Source of the DNA: Polychytrium aggregatum
Lineage: Eukaryota; Chytridiomycota; Chytridiomycetes; Polychytriales
NCBI RefSeq assembly: GCF_025602895.1
Contig: NW_026516214.1
Span: 434,001 to 498,000, forward strand
DNA: 64,000 nucleotides
Direction of reading: 5' to 3'
A program made the translations under genes and the position numbers. Positions 46,238 through 58,242 of this stretch are shown here, in pieces; the stretch's first letter is position 1; the number at the start of each line of letters is the position of its first letter. Under the pieces are notes generated by a model, which worked only from the letters and a program-made list of their open reading frames with translations, was not told where the DNA came from and did not search any database.

Positions 46238-48822
46238 GGCGGTAGATGGCAGTGCCGGTCCGTGGAATGGGAGCGGGCGAGGGCAAGAGTAGGGCTGGCC
46301 AGAAGCGGAAATGTGTCAGGCCTCTTTGCACGGGAGAGAAGGGGAAGAGGGTGCCGGGGAGGGAAATGCGAGCAAAGAAGAGCAGCCGGGGAGGGGAGCA
46401 GGACAAAAGCCCGCCGAAACGAGGGCAGCCCCTCAGGGCAGGTCGTCGCCGGCGTATTCCCAGGCCGGCGGAAGGCAGGATTTGGGCGCCATTCCAGCCG
46501 AGGGTCGCTTGCGGAGGCTTTCTTGACCCCTCGGCCGTGGTGGACCACCGCTTGGAGCTGCACGGCCAGTTCCTCTGTTCATCTGGGCGGTGCTGCTGCG
46601 ATAGTCTCCCATGACCCGCTCGACTCCGGTTGCTGGGTGATCCCCGCACTCGTCTTTGGGTCAGCAGCCCGCGAGCCTCGAAATGGCGGGAAGGTCCGGG
46701 CAGGCAGAGCATTGACCCCGAGCAAATGCGACCGAACAGTGCTTGCGGTGGGGAGGGAGATTGCACAGACACCCGATTCAAGTACCTGACTGTCCACGTT
46801 TTCGGATGAGAATTCACACAACGGCCCTCCATCGCACCCTTGGACCCTGCATCTCTGCACCTTGGATCCTGCATCTCTGCGTGCCCCTCTGCTCCAATAC
46901 AGTGCGTTGATAATGATGCGACACATTGCCTCATTCGGACAGAGACGCTATCATCGCCCTGGGCGTCTGTCCCATGGAGTCCCTCTTCGATCGACATCTC
47001 ATCGGCCGTGGCCATCGCAGCACCACGAAGCGCGGAACTTGAAACGCAACCTGGCCAAACCCGGGATGCATCCGTGTGTCACGTGTGCGATCAGACAATG
47101 AATTCATTGATCCGGTGCGCAGCCGGATCAGATCACGCCGTGGCTTGTGCTGTCCTGGCTGCGCACGCGAATTTTTGTTGATTGGATAAATACCTGGGCC
47201 AGCGCCGTTCCTCTTGGATTGCCCATCTCCATCGGCTCGGCTGCCTGTACCGCTGACCCGCCCGCTTGGAACTGCCGCTGCCCCTTTCGCGCACACTTTG
47301 CCTGGACACCACGCTCATCATCTGCGCTGTTTGGACGCCGTCCTGGCTTCTGCCCTGCCCTGCCCTGCCCCGGAGGAGTCGAGTCCTCCTCCCCGGTGAT
47401 TTTTACCCCCCCCCTTTCCCTGATTTTTGCATTGCCGGAGCAATCCTCACGCACGCGCAGCTGATGAGCAACCAAGTGCTTGTCCTGAGCACAACAACGA
47501 TGCAGCAGACTTGCCTGTCTCTTGGCGTTGAAGCACACGGGAGGGTCTTCGTGCCCTCCACCTTCGTGGTGTATAATTCTTGCCAAGGCATCGAAGAGCA
47601 ACCCCCGGCTGCTGCAATTTCCTTGAGCGGCTCGCAAGGGCTGTTCGGAAGGCGCGGCGTCGGGTCCATCCTCTATATTCTATGTCTTCTCTGATGCCTT
47701 CATTGGCGTGCCACTATGTGGTGCTGAAAGTTGAGAAAAACCATAGGGGATACATTTCTTGAGCGACAAAGTTGGCGTGGCCTGTCCTTGGCTGCCAGCG
47801 GCCCATCGTTGGTTGGCTTTGGATTTGGTCAAGCCAAGCAACATTTTACTTGCCAGAGCGCGGACTGGAGTATGGAGTACCCAAAGTGAAACGGAGGCAA
47901 CGCTATGCATTCTGATGAGGAGTTTGCGGCCTCGTGACATTGCGTGCCGGCCATGATGGCTATCTGCCACACTTGGTTTGTGCACCACTTTGGCGTGTCC
48001 AGCCCAAGAGCGAGCACTATATTGCTTGTGTGCAGGGCAATTTCGGAGACTAGTCCTTTGACTGCAAATGGCCTGCTGGATGCAGGTCATCACAGGCTAC
48101 AGGTTTGATTGGGAAGTATGGTGGGCACGAGCTTGCGAGATGCTCGAAGCAGCTGAGCACATCGCAATGAGATGCAATATCGATCGGTCGTTCCGTGGCG
48201 GGAGGGAGAGCACCATCCTTCGTGGTATGCAACTTCGGAGCGTGGGAACAGGCGCTGTCCAACTCCGCTCACGGCCAAGAGTGCATCGTCCACCACTCTG
48301 CTCAGTCTGGGAGCAACTCATCCATTTCCATTTCCTAACGAACTGTATTTACAGTGTCCGATTCAAATCGGTAACAATGCCGCACCATCGCTGTCGCAGC
48401 GACCGTCGCGCCACTTTGCGGCCCCTTCTTGCGGTTTTACTGGAGGCCGGCAAGAAGGAAAGCAAAAGGAGGGAGAGGACTCCCGCGCCCTTGGGGCAAA
48501 GGACGAACGACAGACCAGTCGGAGCCACCTCAAGTGTCGACAGACACTGGACTGGACGGAGGGGTAGTGCTACAAATGCAATGGGACAAGCGAGCGGCAA
48601 AGAGCTGAACAGTACAAACGACAGAACCATCAAAGAATGCAAGGCGGTGAGAGAAGGATTGGGTGAGGAACAAGACTAGGGAGGCTGTGGGAAGCGAAGA
48701 GAATTAAGGTGTGCGATCATCAGTTGCAGCGGAGAGAGGTGGAGTGAGACAGTTGTCCTGTCCGCAGGTGTATCGATGGGATGAGCCAAAACCGAGAAAG
48801 ATGGACGCGGGGGATGGGGTGC
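46238..48822. other. gene-poor region
   Basis: 2.6 kb between the Ser/Pro-rich gene start and the histone H1 stop. ORFs on both strands reach 200 residues but none shows a domain or convincing composition. It contains one micro-element (46900-46948), C- and CCTGCC-rich tracts (47330-47420), and presumably the promoter of the gene ending at 44555. I see no tRNA. Confidence 0.4.
46900..46948. mobile_element. 49-bp micro-element of the Fanzor/Tc1 family
   Basis: Flanked by TA at 46898-46899 and 46949-46950. It begins CAGTGCGTTGATAATGATGC, contains gacacattgcctcattcgg and ends agagacgc. It aligns along its length with 59964-60014, which is also TA-flanked. It looks like two element ends with almost no interior. 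Confidence 0.6.
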
Positions 48823-49789
48823 TTAAGCCTTGTCGGCAGCGGCCTTCTTGGCAGACTTCTTGGGCGCAGCCTTCTTCTCAGCGGCGGCCTTCTTGGGAGC
48901 AGCCTTCTTCTCAGCGGCAGCCTTCTTGGGGGCAGCGGCCTTCTTCTCGCCAGCAGCCTTCTTGACAGCCTTCTTGGGGGCATCCTTCTGCTTCTTGACC
49001 GCAGCGACCTTGGCAGCGGCCTTCTTGGGAGCAGCCTTCTTCTCACCGGCAGCCTTCTTGGGGGCCTTCTCGGGCTTCTCCTCAGTCTCCTTCTTCTTCA
49101 GCTTGAGAGGTCCGGAGGCGCCCTTGGGCTGGACGAACACGCCCTTGTCGACACCAGACTTGATAGCGGTGTTGATCAGCTTGTCGGCGTTTTCGCTGAG
49201 ACCCTGTGGTGCAAATGCTCGGTGCTTAGGCGTTGTGTCTGGATGGCCCGGCGCTTCAAAGTGCGGGGGGGGGTTCGGTCTCGGCCGGTGTTGGTATCAG
49301 CATCAGCATCAGCCTCGCAGACAATGCATGGGTCTCTTACCTTGTAGCTCTCGTGGATGTACTTCTTGATGGCCTGGCGGGACGAGCCACCACGCTCCTT
49401 CTGCAGGTTCGCAGCATCCACGTCAAAGGGAAACAGCGTATCAGCCAGATGTTCGGACGAGTCTTTGGTGCGGCTCGATGGTGCTCTAGCAGCGCGCAAG
49501 TGCTTCGTTTTCGCCTCGCATCCGGACAAATGTATGCTCTGTCGCAGCCTTTTGCTCGGGAGCGGACCGAAGTGTCGATCCAATATGGGGACGTGGCACT
49601 TGCTGGACGCGAACAGACAGCACCGACTCTGGCTGCACTACGGGAGAAGATGCACTGGATGAATCGCCACCATCATATGCTTACCAGGTTGACGATGGCA
49701 GCGCGAACCATCTCGAGGTAGGTGGGGTGGTCGGCAACCTTCTTGGCAGAGGCCTTGGGCTTGGTGCTCTTGGTAGTGGCGGCGGACAT
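48823..49789 (-). CDS. linker histone H1
   Basis: Binds linker DNA at the nucleosome dyad and compacts chromatin. Exons 49789-49685, 49400-49341 and 49203-48823 join in frame to 181 residues. The short N-tail (MSAATTKSTKPKASAKK) is followed by the winged-helix globular domain: HPTYLEMVRAAIVNL / KERGGSSRQAIKKYIHESYK / GLSENADKLINTAIKSGVDKG. A long Lys/Ala/Pro tail (KKAAGEKKAAPKKAA-type repeats) closes the protein. Both introns fall inside the globular domain. It is divergent from the RING-finger gene; a minus-strand TATAAA lies 132 bp upstream. Confidence 0.95.
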
Positions 49790-49920
49790 TTCGGATGTGC
49801 GGTTGGGGGGGGGTTGTGCTTGTGGCGAAAGCGGTGGTCGGACTTGGTGGAGCGACGGACGGAATGCGTTGGAAAGCAGAGGGGAAAGGCCAGGCTGGCG
49901 CCGGATTGGGGGCCGCTGGC

Positions 49921-49926
49921 TTTATA
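49921..49926 (-). promoter_or_regulatory. TATA box of histone H1
   Basis: TATAAA on the minus strand 132 bp before the H1 ATG, with a CCAAT-like ccccaatcc (minus strand, 49903-49911) on its downstream side. A second palindromic gtatatatac lies at 49998-50007, between the two divergent genes. Confidence 0.5.
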
Positions 49927-50353
49927 GGAGTCGCCACAGACGCACTTGGGGCAGCAGCAGGGGAACGGCGGCCACGGGCCAGGGAGGCCGCCGGGGGTAT
50001 ATATACCTGTGACACAGTGTGCGACGGCTCGCGGCGCGGGTGCGGGCGTGGTGTCGCTGCGACCGGCGGATGTGCCGGTGCGACGGGCGCGAGTTCGGGC
50101 CGACGAGAAGCTCTCGCCCCATTGGACCGCGCGCCAGCCAATCCGGTGCGCCGCTGCCGGAGCGCGTCGGCCCCAGCCAGGCCGCGACACGTGCGTGGCG
50201 GTGCGAGCGCTCCCGGCTTCCACGTCACCGCGCCGCGTCCCAGGCGCCATGAAGCTGGTCCTGGGGTCGCCGACAGCACTCCTCGCCGACAGCACCCCTC
50301 GCCGACAGCACCCCTCGCTGGATCTCCCTCGCCGCATCCTCCTCGACAACACC

Positions 50354-51703
50354 ATGGGCGACGACTACTTCCGTATGTGTCTGCCGCCGGCAGGGGTGCA
50401 GAGTCTCGCCGCGGTGTCGCCGTGCGCTGCCCTGCTAACATGTTGCCCGTCCTGCAGTGGACCACAACCTTGCCATCCCCTCACGAGCGGCTCGCTCGGG
50501 CACCCTCAATCCCGACCTCGACCACTTCATGCATGACCATGCTCCGCGGCTCGACGGACCGCAACTCCACGTTGATCCACAGCAATTCTTTCATGTCGCA
50601 AAGTAAGGAACCGCGGACCGGTGCGCTCACTCGCCGTGGGCTGTATCAGAGGTTCTCCATTGGACAGCGCCCAATCGCTTCCAGACGCTCTCAGTCGCTT
50701 CCAATCGCTTCCGTTCGCTGCGGCTGATTTGAAGCACTATCGGCGCCGGCCTTCCGCACGCTGATTCTCGTTGCTGCACAGCATGTTTGGGTCGATTCGG
50801 AGCCGCATCCACCACGAAGAGCATCCGGAGCAACAAGCGATTCTTGACAACTTGATTACCCAGCTTCTGGACGAGGCCAATTCGAGGTACGCGGCAGCGG
50901 CCTTTGAGCCATATGCAGCCGCTGTTGTCTGATAGATGATGCGTCCATGCAGTTTGCAGCAAGATATTGCCTTGGTGAATGTGATTCCTGTTGATATATC
51001 GCCGGATGGAGTTCGGTGTTCGACAACCAAGAGATCACTCCGAAGCCTGAGCACACTTGGTCGTTGCGTTGCCTGTCTCGCGCTGACTCTATTCCGACCA
51101 CCTGCATTCCTGGGTCGCTGATCATGGCAATGGCCGGTGTTCGAATCGGTCTGTCTTGATCGGCTCTCTGTGGACATATTGGCTTTCAGTGGCAAAGGCA
51201 AGCCTCCGGCTTCGGCTCGATTCATCGAGACCCTCGCTTCTGTCAAATCAAGCGATCTTCCCAAAGGCAAGTTGAACTGTGCGATGTGCGCTGTGCGATG
51301 TGCGCTGTGCGATGTGCGCTGTGCGTTGTGTGCTGTCATGTACAGCCATCACCCAGCTGGATTTGGGCGTATGCCATCGTTCAATCGATTCGACTTGCCG
51401 TGGCAATTCGCATGTGCGAACCGCTAATCCAGTCGGCTGCAACGTTGGTATCCTCCAGACGCATCGTGCTCCGTCTGTGTCGAGCCCTTCAACGATACCG
51501 AGACCACGAACCGGCTCCCATGCAGACACCACTTTCATAATGGATGCATTGTCCCTTGGCTGCAGCTCCATAACACCTGCCCAATCTGCCGGAGAGAGTT
51601 TCCGACCGACGACGAGGAGTACGAAAGGAAGAAGCGCGAAGCCGAGCACGCCAGGCTCGTGGCCGAGGCTCAGCAGGAGCAACTCGACAGCATGTACGGC
51701 TAG
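50354..51703 (+). CDS. RING-H2 E3 ubiquitin ligase
   Basis: Five exons (50354-50372, 50458-50602, 50782-50886, 51190-51266, 51459-51703) join in frame to 196 residues. The C-terminal RING-H2 reads CSVC-VEPF ... LPCRHHFHNGC ... WLQLHNTCPICR, with all eight zinc ligands in C3H2C3 order, of the RNF115/RNF126-like type. A charged helix (EEYERKKREAEHARLVAEAQQEQ) follows. The N-terminal half has acidic, helical sequence without a recognised domain. Intron 4 uses a GC donor (AAAG/gcaagt at 51267) and contains tgcgctgtgcga repeats. The CxxC of the RING only forms when this intron is removed, which supports it. The stop TAG abuts a transposon end. Confidence 0.85.
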
Positions 51704-51990
51704 ACGCTATTCAGAACGAAACGGGACAGTGTCCCATTTGGGTTGTGGCTGTCGTTGGCTTTGGAAGCATAGTCTTGGGATACAATATGCATTCGACCCT
51801 TTGGACAGCTCCGGTGGTTTCTCGATGCCAAGACGGTCGGGGCGAACGAGTCGCTCGCCGTGCGTTCTGTTGCCATAGCATCTCTTGTGGTGGTGGAGCT
51901 GCTCAAGATACTGGATGAACCAGAGCCGCCAGGGTTCGACGGGAATCCTTTCTGCGGACCCTCGTGTGAGTCGCTGAATACATGGACTTG
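51703..51990 (-). mobile_element. Fanzor-family element remnant at the RING gene stop
   Basis: Left end GACGCTATTCAGAACGAAAC then gggacagtgtccc, preceded by TA at 51701-51702. This matches the Fanzor-side ends at 36096 and 60051. The interior on the minus strand keeps a Fanzor-like stretch (frames with FIQYLEQLHHHKR; compare RYFEQFEHHRR of the intact copy). I could not find the other end; the right coordinate is where similarity fades. Confidence 0.6.
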
Positions 51991-52636
51991 ACATGTCCCC
52001 AACAGCATAAGCAACGCCGGCTCTGCGATCTGGCAACAGTGCATCGACATCATTTGCCCCACATGCCCACATGCCAGCAACCAACCCGCCACACGAGGCA
52101 TGTCGATGCACACGTGATCACCGATTCGACATCAATCCACAGCAAGCCTCTGTCGCTTGCTCTATCCCGATCTCATCCAGCTTCTCAACGATGCTCCAGA
52201 TTCGCTTGGTAAGTCGCCAATGCATCAAGCGGCCGGTGCCCCCACATCTGGCGGAGCAGGCCAGCTCGACACGCCCTCGACTTGACCACCCGGGAACAAT
52301 GCGCTCTGCTCTAAAAAACAGCTGATTTCCTTCGCTGACATACATATGCGCCTCGGCTTCTCGCGGAGCTAGCACTTGAGGATCTCCAAAGCTGCCGGCG
52401 CTTTTTCGTCGGCGAGCCACACGGGGTTCCGATTCTCGGGATTTCGAGGACAGGGCCTGGCATCCCGATCGCTTTTCAGGTATCGCGTGATATTGTGCCG
52501 GCTGCGAGAGGGCTCTGGCTGTAAAATGCCTTCCGTTCGGCCCAGCATAGCAGCGTACAATCCTCCGACCCGGGTCTGACACTCGCTGGAATCCTGTTGA
52601 TACGTGTGCGCCGCTCATGCCACGTAATGCCGCACC
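51991..52636. other. region without supported gene
   Basis: Between the transposon remnant and the ABC transporter. Short ORFs only. It presumably contains the ABC transporter promoter and possibly the rest of the decayed element. Confidence 0.35.
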
Positions 52637-55600
52637 ATGCCATGCCACCTAGCTCGTCAAGGTCAAACGGCAATGGTGAGTGCTTGCGCCTTTGACGCTC
52701 CAGCATCGCCGAGAGGATTGCGGCAATGTGCTGACTATATCGCTTACCATGCAGGCTACAAATCTCATGGTGGCACCGGACAGCGCACTTTCACCTCATC
52801 CGAGTTCTTCCAAGGCTTTGCCATCCTCCTTCCAAGCGGATGTATCCTCGGACTGAAGGCATCGCAATGGCACAAGCAGTATCAGGCCGGGCAGTCTCAG
52901 GCCATCCGAGGTCTCTTTTGCGATGCCAGCCTTGCCCAGACCAAGTTTATTGAGGCTAAGGCTCACGAACAAGGTTGGTAGAGATGCCCTCCATTCCAAG
53001 GCGAGCCCTCATCCACTCCCACCAACATGAATCGCGCTTCGGCTCCTCGTGCTGCGACTCAGTCCTCCGGAATAGCCCCATCTGAATGCGTATCGCTCGT
53101 TCGCCCGGCATTGCCCTTATCCCTTGATGCGAACCCATCTCTGAATCTACTGCAGTCTCCAAGAAATCCGCCAAGGAGCTGACTACCCTGCAATTGCTTT
53201 CTGAGATCTGGAAGCATCTCAAGCCAGACTGGCTGTTGCTCACGTCGGTACGGCAGCATCCCTGCATCATTTGAGACGCACTTTGCCTGTGCCAGGGTTT
53301 TCCACCTCCAGTGGCTACAGTTTGGCTTTTGGGGCTGAGGTTGACATGCTGCTTGGATTGGAATTCGTCACGTTGGCCGTCAATCTCTGATCCTCGGCTC
53401 CTGCTATCGCCGTTAAGATTGTTGTCGTCACGGGCGCCACGGCCATGGTCAACCTCTACATCCCTGTCGTTGTTGGCGAGCTTGTTACTGTTGTTCAGGG
53501 CTTGATCGCCAGCGGAGGGGCAACGGGCAATGCCCTGCAGGTCCTGAACGTCCCTGCACTGAAGCTGCTTGGACTGTACGTCGGCAATGGTAAGTACCTT
53601 CCGGTTACCTGGGAAGGGTCTGTTCTGCAGCCGGGACTAGATTTGTATAGAATAGAAGGGGTAGCCTTCCAAATAATACTGGAAGCAGGCTGTAATCCAA
53701 CCCATACCCGTGGCGCTGCTTATGAACGAGTGAGTGCGTAACACTCTCTAACCGCAAAGTTCGATGTGTCCCGGTCTCTTTCTCCCCCCAGGGCTCCTTA
53801 CATTTGTCGACATCACCCTAGTCACCAAGCTTGGCGAGAATCTCGCTCGCAGCTTGCGTCGTGAACTCTTTGGGGTCTTGCTTTACCAGGACATGGCGTT
53901 TTTTGACGGGCATATGCAGGGCGAAGTTCTGAGTCGTCTCACCGAGGATGTAGCCGACTTTAAGGTATTGCCTGCATAGCCTGATAGTTGCTTCATTTGA
54001 CACCGCCGTCACCTTGGCATCGAGACCGGAGCCGCTCCCTCTCGTTCATATTGCGGCTGCATCGATTGTAAGGGTACGGATGAGCGGTTGTTCGGGCCCG
54101 TTGAAATTCTGACAATTCCCTCTGGATCTTGACATGGCTGTAGAGTACCTTCAAGATTGTGATTACACAGGTAGGCTCACGGCAGCAATGCATAGGGCGA
54201 TGCGTTAGTGGAGCTGATTTCGATTCCAGCACTGCCAGAGTTCACCCTCGTCACACACTCGTATGATGAGAGGGGGCGATTGTCAATCTCGGCGCTGACC
54301 GGATCTATTCTATTTCGGATCCAATGAACTCGCCCAATCCAACGAATCCAACGTATCGGGGTTCTCTCGTCTGGCAGGGCTTGAAATGTACCGCCCAGAT
54401 TGTTGGTGCCGGTGTCCAACTGGTCTCGCTTTCGCCCAACCTGACCCTTACCCTCCTGAGTACCCTGCCGATCCTGTACTTTACCCTGAACTTTTATGGC
54501 TCCTATCTGCGCAAGCTCTCCCGCCGCGCCAAGCTGGGTGACAGCGAGTCCACGGGTGTCGCTGGAGAGGTGCGCAAACGCAATCGATCCGGCCGAGCTT
54601 GAGGTGCACGAGCTGCACCAACTGCGTGTCTTCGGGCTGACACACGCACTGCCAGCTTCGGCAAAGTCGTACCGGGTGCCAAATTACCAGCACTGCCACG
54701 AACCAACTTCCTGAAGCTCTCGGGCTGCGATTTGCCCCCTCCCCCTCGTGATTAGGCCATCTCCAATATCAAGACGGTCAAGGCGTTCGCGTCCGAAGAC
54801 CGGGAGCTCGAAAATTACACCAGCGCTATATCAAAGAGTTCCCGGACCTCGTTGAAACTCGGGTTCCATATTGGCTTGTTCCAAGGTTTGTCGTTAGATC
54901 TGCGGCTATGCCTGTGCTCTGCGGCCCCGTCCTTCACAGAATCATACACAAACCTCAACTGAGCAGCGTCCTGCTCGTTACGTTTGCTATAGGGCTGCTC
55001 AATTCTTCGATTGGCGCCATGATCCTGATGATCCTCTACTTTGGAGGAAGCTTGGTGGCCAAAGGCGAAATGACCGGAGGGCAGCTGATGACCTTTATGG
55101 TTGCCACCCAAAATGCTCAGCGCTCGCTCTGTAAGTCGCCGTTCCGTCGAACCACGATCGCTTTGTATTCGATCAGGCTTATCGTGCTACACACAGGATG
55201 GGACGCTCACTCGTTTGTGTCCCGACAACTCCTGCTACTCAGCACAAATCGGTGTCCTGTTCGGTCAAGTCGTTAAAGCCCTCGGCTCGGCCAATCGCAT
55301 CTTTGAGTACATTTACACCGCCCCACAAATCCCTACCAGAGGCGGGCTTCAGCTCGAAAGCTTCAAAGGTCAGTTGAATTTGCCGCGAAACATCGGCTCG
55401 TGTAGATGGGTGCGATGGGCATTCGAATCACAGGTCTATGACCTATTCTTTCCACCCACTTGGCCTTGTCAGAGTGGTGCATCGGACCCATTTGCTCGCC
55501 TCCAAGCTGATCCATGGAGTCGAAGCCCTCCCCCACATACGACTTACCACTGCGCTCCTTCGGCATCGCATCCCGGCCTGCGACATCCTCGCCGTGATCG

Positions 55601-57685
55601 CATTTGATCCACTGACTGCTGCCATGTGATCACCAGGAGAAATCGAGTTTGTCAATGTCGAATTCCGGGTATGGACGCATGCTACAGCCTGGCTTCTGCG
55701 TTCGTTCGTTCGTTCGTTCGTTCGTTCGTTCGTTCGTTCGTTCGTTCGTTCGTTCGTTCGTTCGTTCGTTCGTTCGTTCGTTCGTTCGTTCGTTCGTTCG
55801 TTCGTTCGTTCGTTCGTTCGCCACTGCATGGTGCCTCCTCCTCTCTGACACGCCGCTCTCGCTGGATCCAGTATCCCACTCGCCCCCAGCATCCTGTGCT
55901 TCACAACTTTAGCTTGAAGGTCCCCGTTGGCAAGATCGTTGCTCTATGCGGCCAAAGCGGCAGCGGCAAGAGCACCATTGGACAGGTCAGTGCGTGCGAT
56001 CCCTCGATCGAATCTGAATGACAGCCTCATTACCTGCAACGGAAGCGCCATTCCCACGGAGTTTAATCCATCGTATCTGCGCTTTGCAGCTGATCGAGCG
56101 ATTTTACGAAGCAGACGCCGGTTCTATCTTGATCGATGGCGTCGACATCCGCAAGCTGGATCCCAGGTCAGTCGATGGCTCGGAATACGATCGCTTGGGA
56201 TGCTCATATTGGCTTGGTGTGTCATTCTCACAAGGATGTATTTGACACTCCTATCGCGTCCAGTTGGTTGAGAAACAACATCGGATACATCAGTCAGGAG
56301 TAAGTTTGCTCTCAGCTCACCGAAGCAATCGCCCATGTTGTATCGCCAACAACGCTTGACAATCGACGCTGTGTGTGTTGATCTACTCCTCTAACCTCTA
56401 TCCGCTTGTTGCGACCTCGCCCAGGCCCATACTCTTTGCCAGCACCATTTACGAAAACATCAGGTGGGTCATCCAGGCCACTGTCAACAGGTTGCTCGAA
56501 CATGTACACGTTGTTCGGGCTGTTTGGTGAGACTCGGGAGTGCTTGGCGGGGCCTGACGATGACGATATACCCCAGATACGGGCGACCCGGTGCCACCCG
56601 CGAGGAAGTTGAGGCAGCAGCCCGACAGGCCAACGCGGCCACCTTCATCGAGAGCTTCCCAGACGGCTATGGCACCGTTGTGGGCGAGCGCGGTAAGCTA
56701 CGAGAACCGCTCAGGCTTCTGATGCTGCCATCGTTACCAGAAGGGCTTGGCTGACACTCGATTATCTCATGGACTGCAGGTGTGACCCTCTCTGGCGGAC
56801 AGAAGCAGCGCATTGCGATCGCTCGTGAGTCGATGAGGCCATTGTGATGCAATTCAACACTTGGCAGAGCCTTCGAATCATATCCATGATGGCTGCTACA
56901 GCGCGCGGGAGGGGCCGAGCCAAAGCTGATGTCCTGATTCCATGTGTGCAATTCACGACACAGGTGCATTGCTCAAGGACCCACGCCTGTTGATTCTCGA
57001 CGAGGCCACGAGGTAGGCTCCACAGCGTCTGGCATTGCCGGCGCGCTCTGGCGTGTGCGGGTCATCGGCAATGCAGTCATTCGTGGAAAGCACCTTCAAG
57101 CGCGAACTAACGATGCGCTCAAATGCTCGTCAATAATCATCGTCATGACTGTCCAGTGCCCTTGATAGTAAGTGCCTTTGCCTTTCTTGAGCCCATGCTG
57201 AGGTATGCTGATCGGCTACTAACGAGGTTACGCGACCTATTAAAGCTCAATCCGAGCGTGTGGTTCAGGAGGCGCTTGACCGGCTGATGAAAGATCGCAC
57301 GGTCGTCATCATTGCACACCGCCTGAGCACCATCGAGACCGCCGACCTCATTGTGGTGCTCAACAACAACGCTTCCCGCGACACGGGCAACGTCCTTGAA
57401 ATCGGTGGGTACCGAAGAACTGAACACACGCAGCAGGCTGTGATGCTCGCTGAGCGGTCATGACGGAGAGACTGCAGAGCGGTTGAGGCCGCGGCTCGTC
57501 ATATAGGCGCCCGGCGATATCCATGCTCGATCGAAAGCCCGACACGATTTGGGTTCTGCTTGCGGCTCTAACGGCAGTGTCCGATCGACATTATCGCAGG
57601 CACACACAAGGAGCTTATGAAGAAGCGAGGGGCATACTACCGACTCCACAGCATGACCTTTGAGCACGGCGGCCTCCTCGGATGA
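52637..57685 (+). CDS. ABCB8: ABCB8-like mitochondrial half ABC transporter
   Basis: Half-transporter (one membrane domain plus one ATPase domain) of the inner mitochondrial membrane B family. About fifteen exons. The membrane domain reads [88 protein letters not shown] / [50 protein letters not shown] and [22 protein letters not shown]. The ATPase has Walker [13 protein letters not shown] (near 55955), Q-loop [14 protein letters not shown], signature [14 protein letters not shown] (near 56795), Walker B LLILDEAT and H-loop [10 protein letters not shown]. Order and wording follow ABCB8 throughout. The start is uncertain: the first exon (52637 to ~52974) joins in phase, but its leader is poorly conserved. 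Catalytic motifs are intact. Confidence 0.85.
55699..55820. repeat. (CGTT)30 microsatellite in an ABCB8 intron
   Basis: About 122 bp of uninterrupted cgtt repeats inside the intron between [10 protein letters not shown] and YPTRPQHP. It yields long repetitive SFVR or NERT reading frames that are not genes. Confidence 0.95.
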
Positions 57686-58242
57686 ACGGAGCCATGCGAA
57701 AGCCAAGGGTGCTCGCCCAGCCCGCCATCTGCCTTCTCCATGCCGGCTTTGCCACTGCCGGCCGTGGAATTGGGTGTCACTTCCAAGTCTGCGCATACGC
57801 ATGGCGACACCACTCCATACTTTTATTCCCATGCCGTCAATAGATGCCGACGCGACGGTTAGCGTCTGGGCAAAATGAGCTATGCAATCGACCTGTTTGG
57901 GCTCCGTGCGATTGGATGCAAATTTCGTCTCCCTGATGTTCACACGGCCGATTTGGGCGCCACGCAATCAGACGGTCGACACTCGGCTCCCATTCATATG
58001 TTGCCGGCGATATGTCGCATCTGCGCTGCGGGAGGAGTAATATGCCTGCACAACAACGGAATTGCACTGGCATCTTTGTCGGGTGCGGATACGGATGCGG
58101 ATGCGGATGTGGGTGTCGTCGGTCTAGCTTTCGCTCACACCACTCCACAATCCCAAAGATACCTTTGGTCCAAATTAACGGACGTGACCCACTGCGGCCT
58201 CCTCGACGACCCTGGCCTTATACGACAACCATCTGGTTCAAT
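57686..58242. other. intergenic, no gene seen
   Basis: 557 bp between two plus-strand genes; likely holds the 3' end of the ABC transporter and the promoter of the next gene. A short ggatgc repeat (58083-58110) is the only notable feature. Confidence 0.4.

Noticed and set aside
45404-46789. 461-codon plus-strand ORF
   Set aside because: Antisense to the 44555-46237 frame, compositionally like a shadow; kept only as an alternative there.
48068-48679. 203-codon plus-strand ORF
   Set aside because: No recognisable domain, biased composition and overlapping open frames on the other strand; not enough to call a gene.
55443-56021. ORFs with long SFVR or NERT repeats
   Set aside because: Translation of the (CGTT)n microsatellite within a spliced intron.
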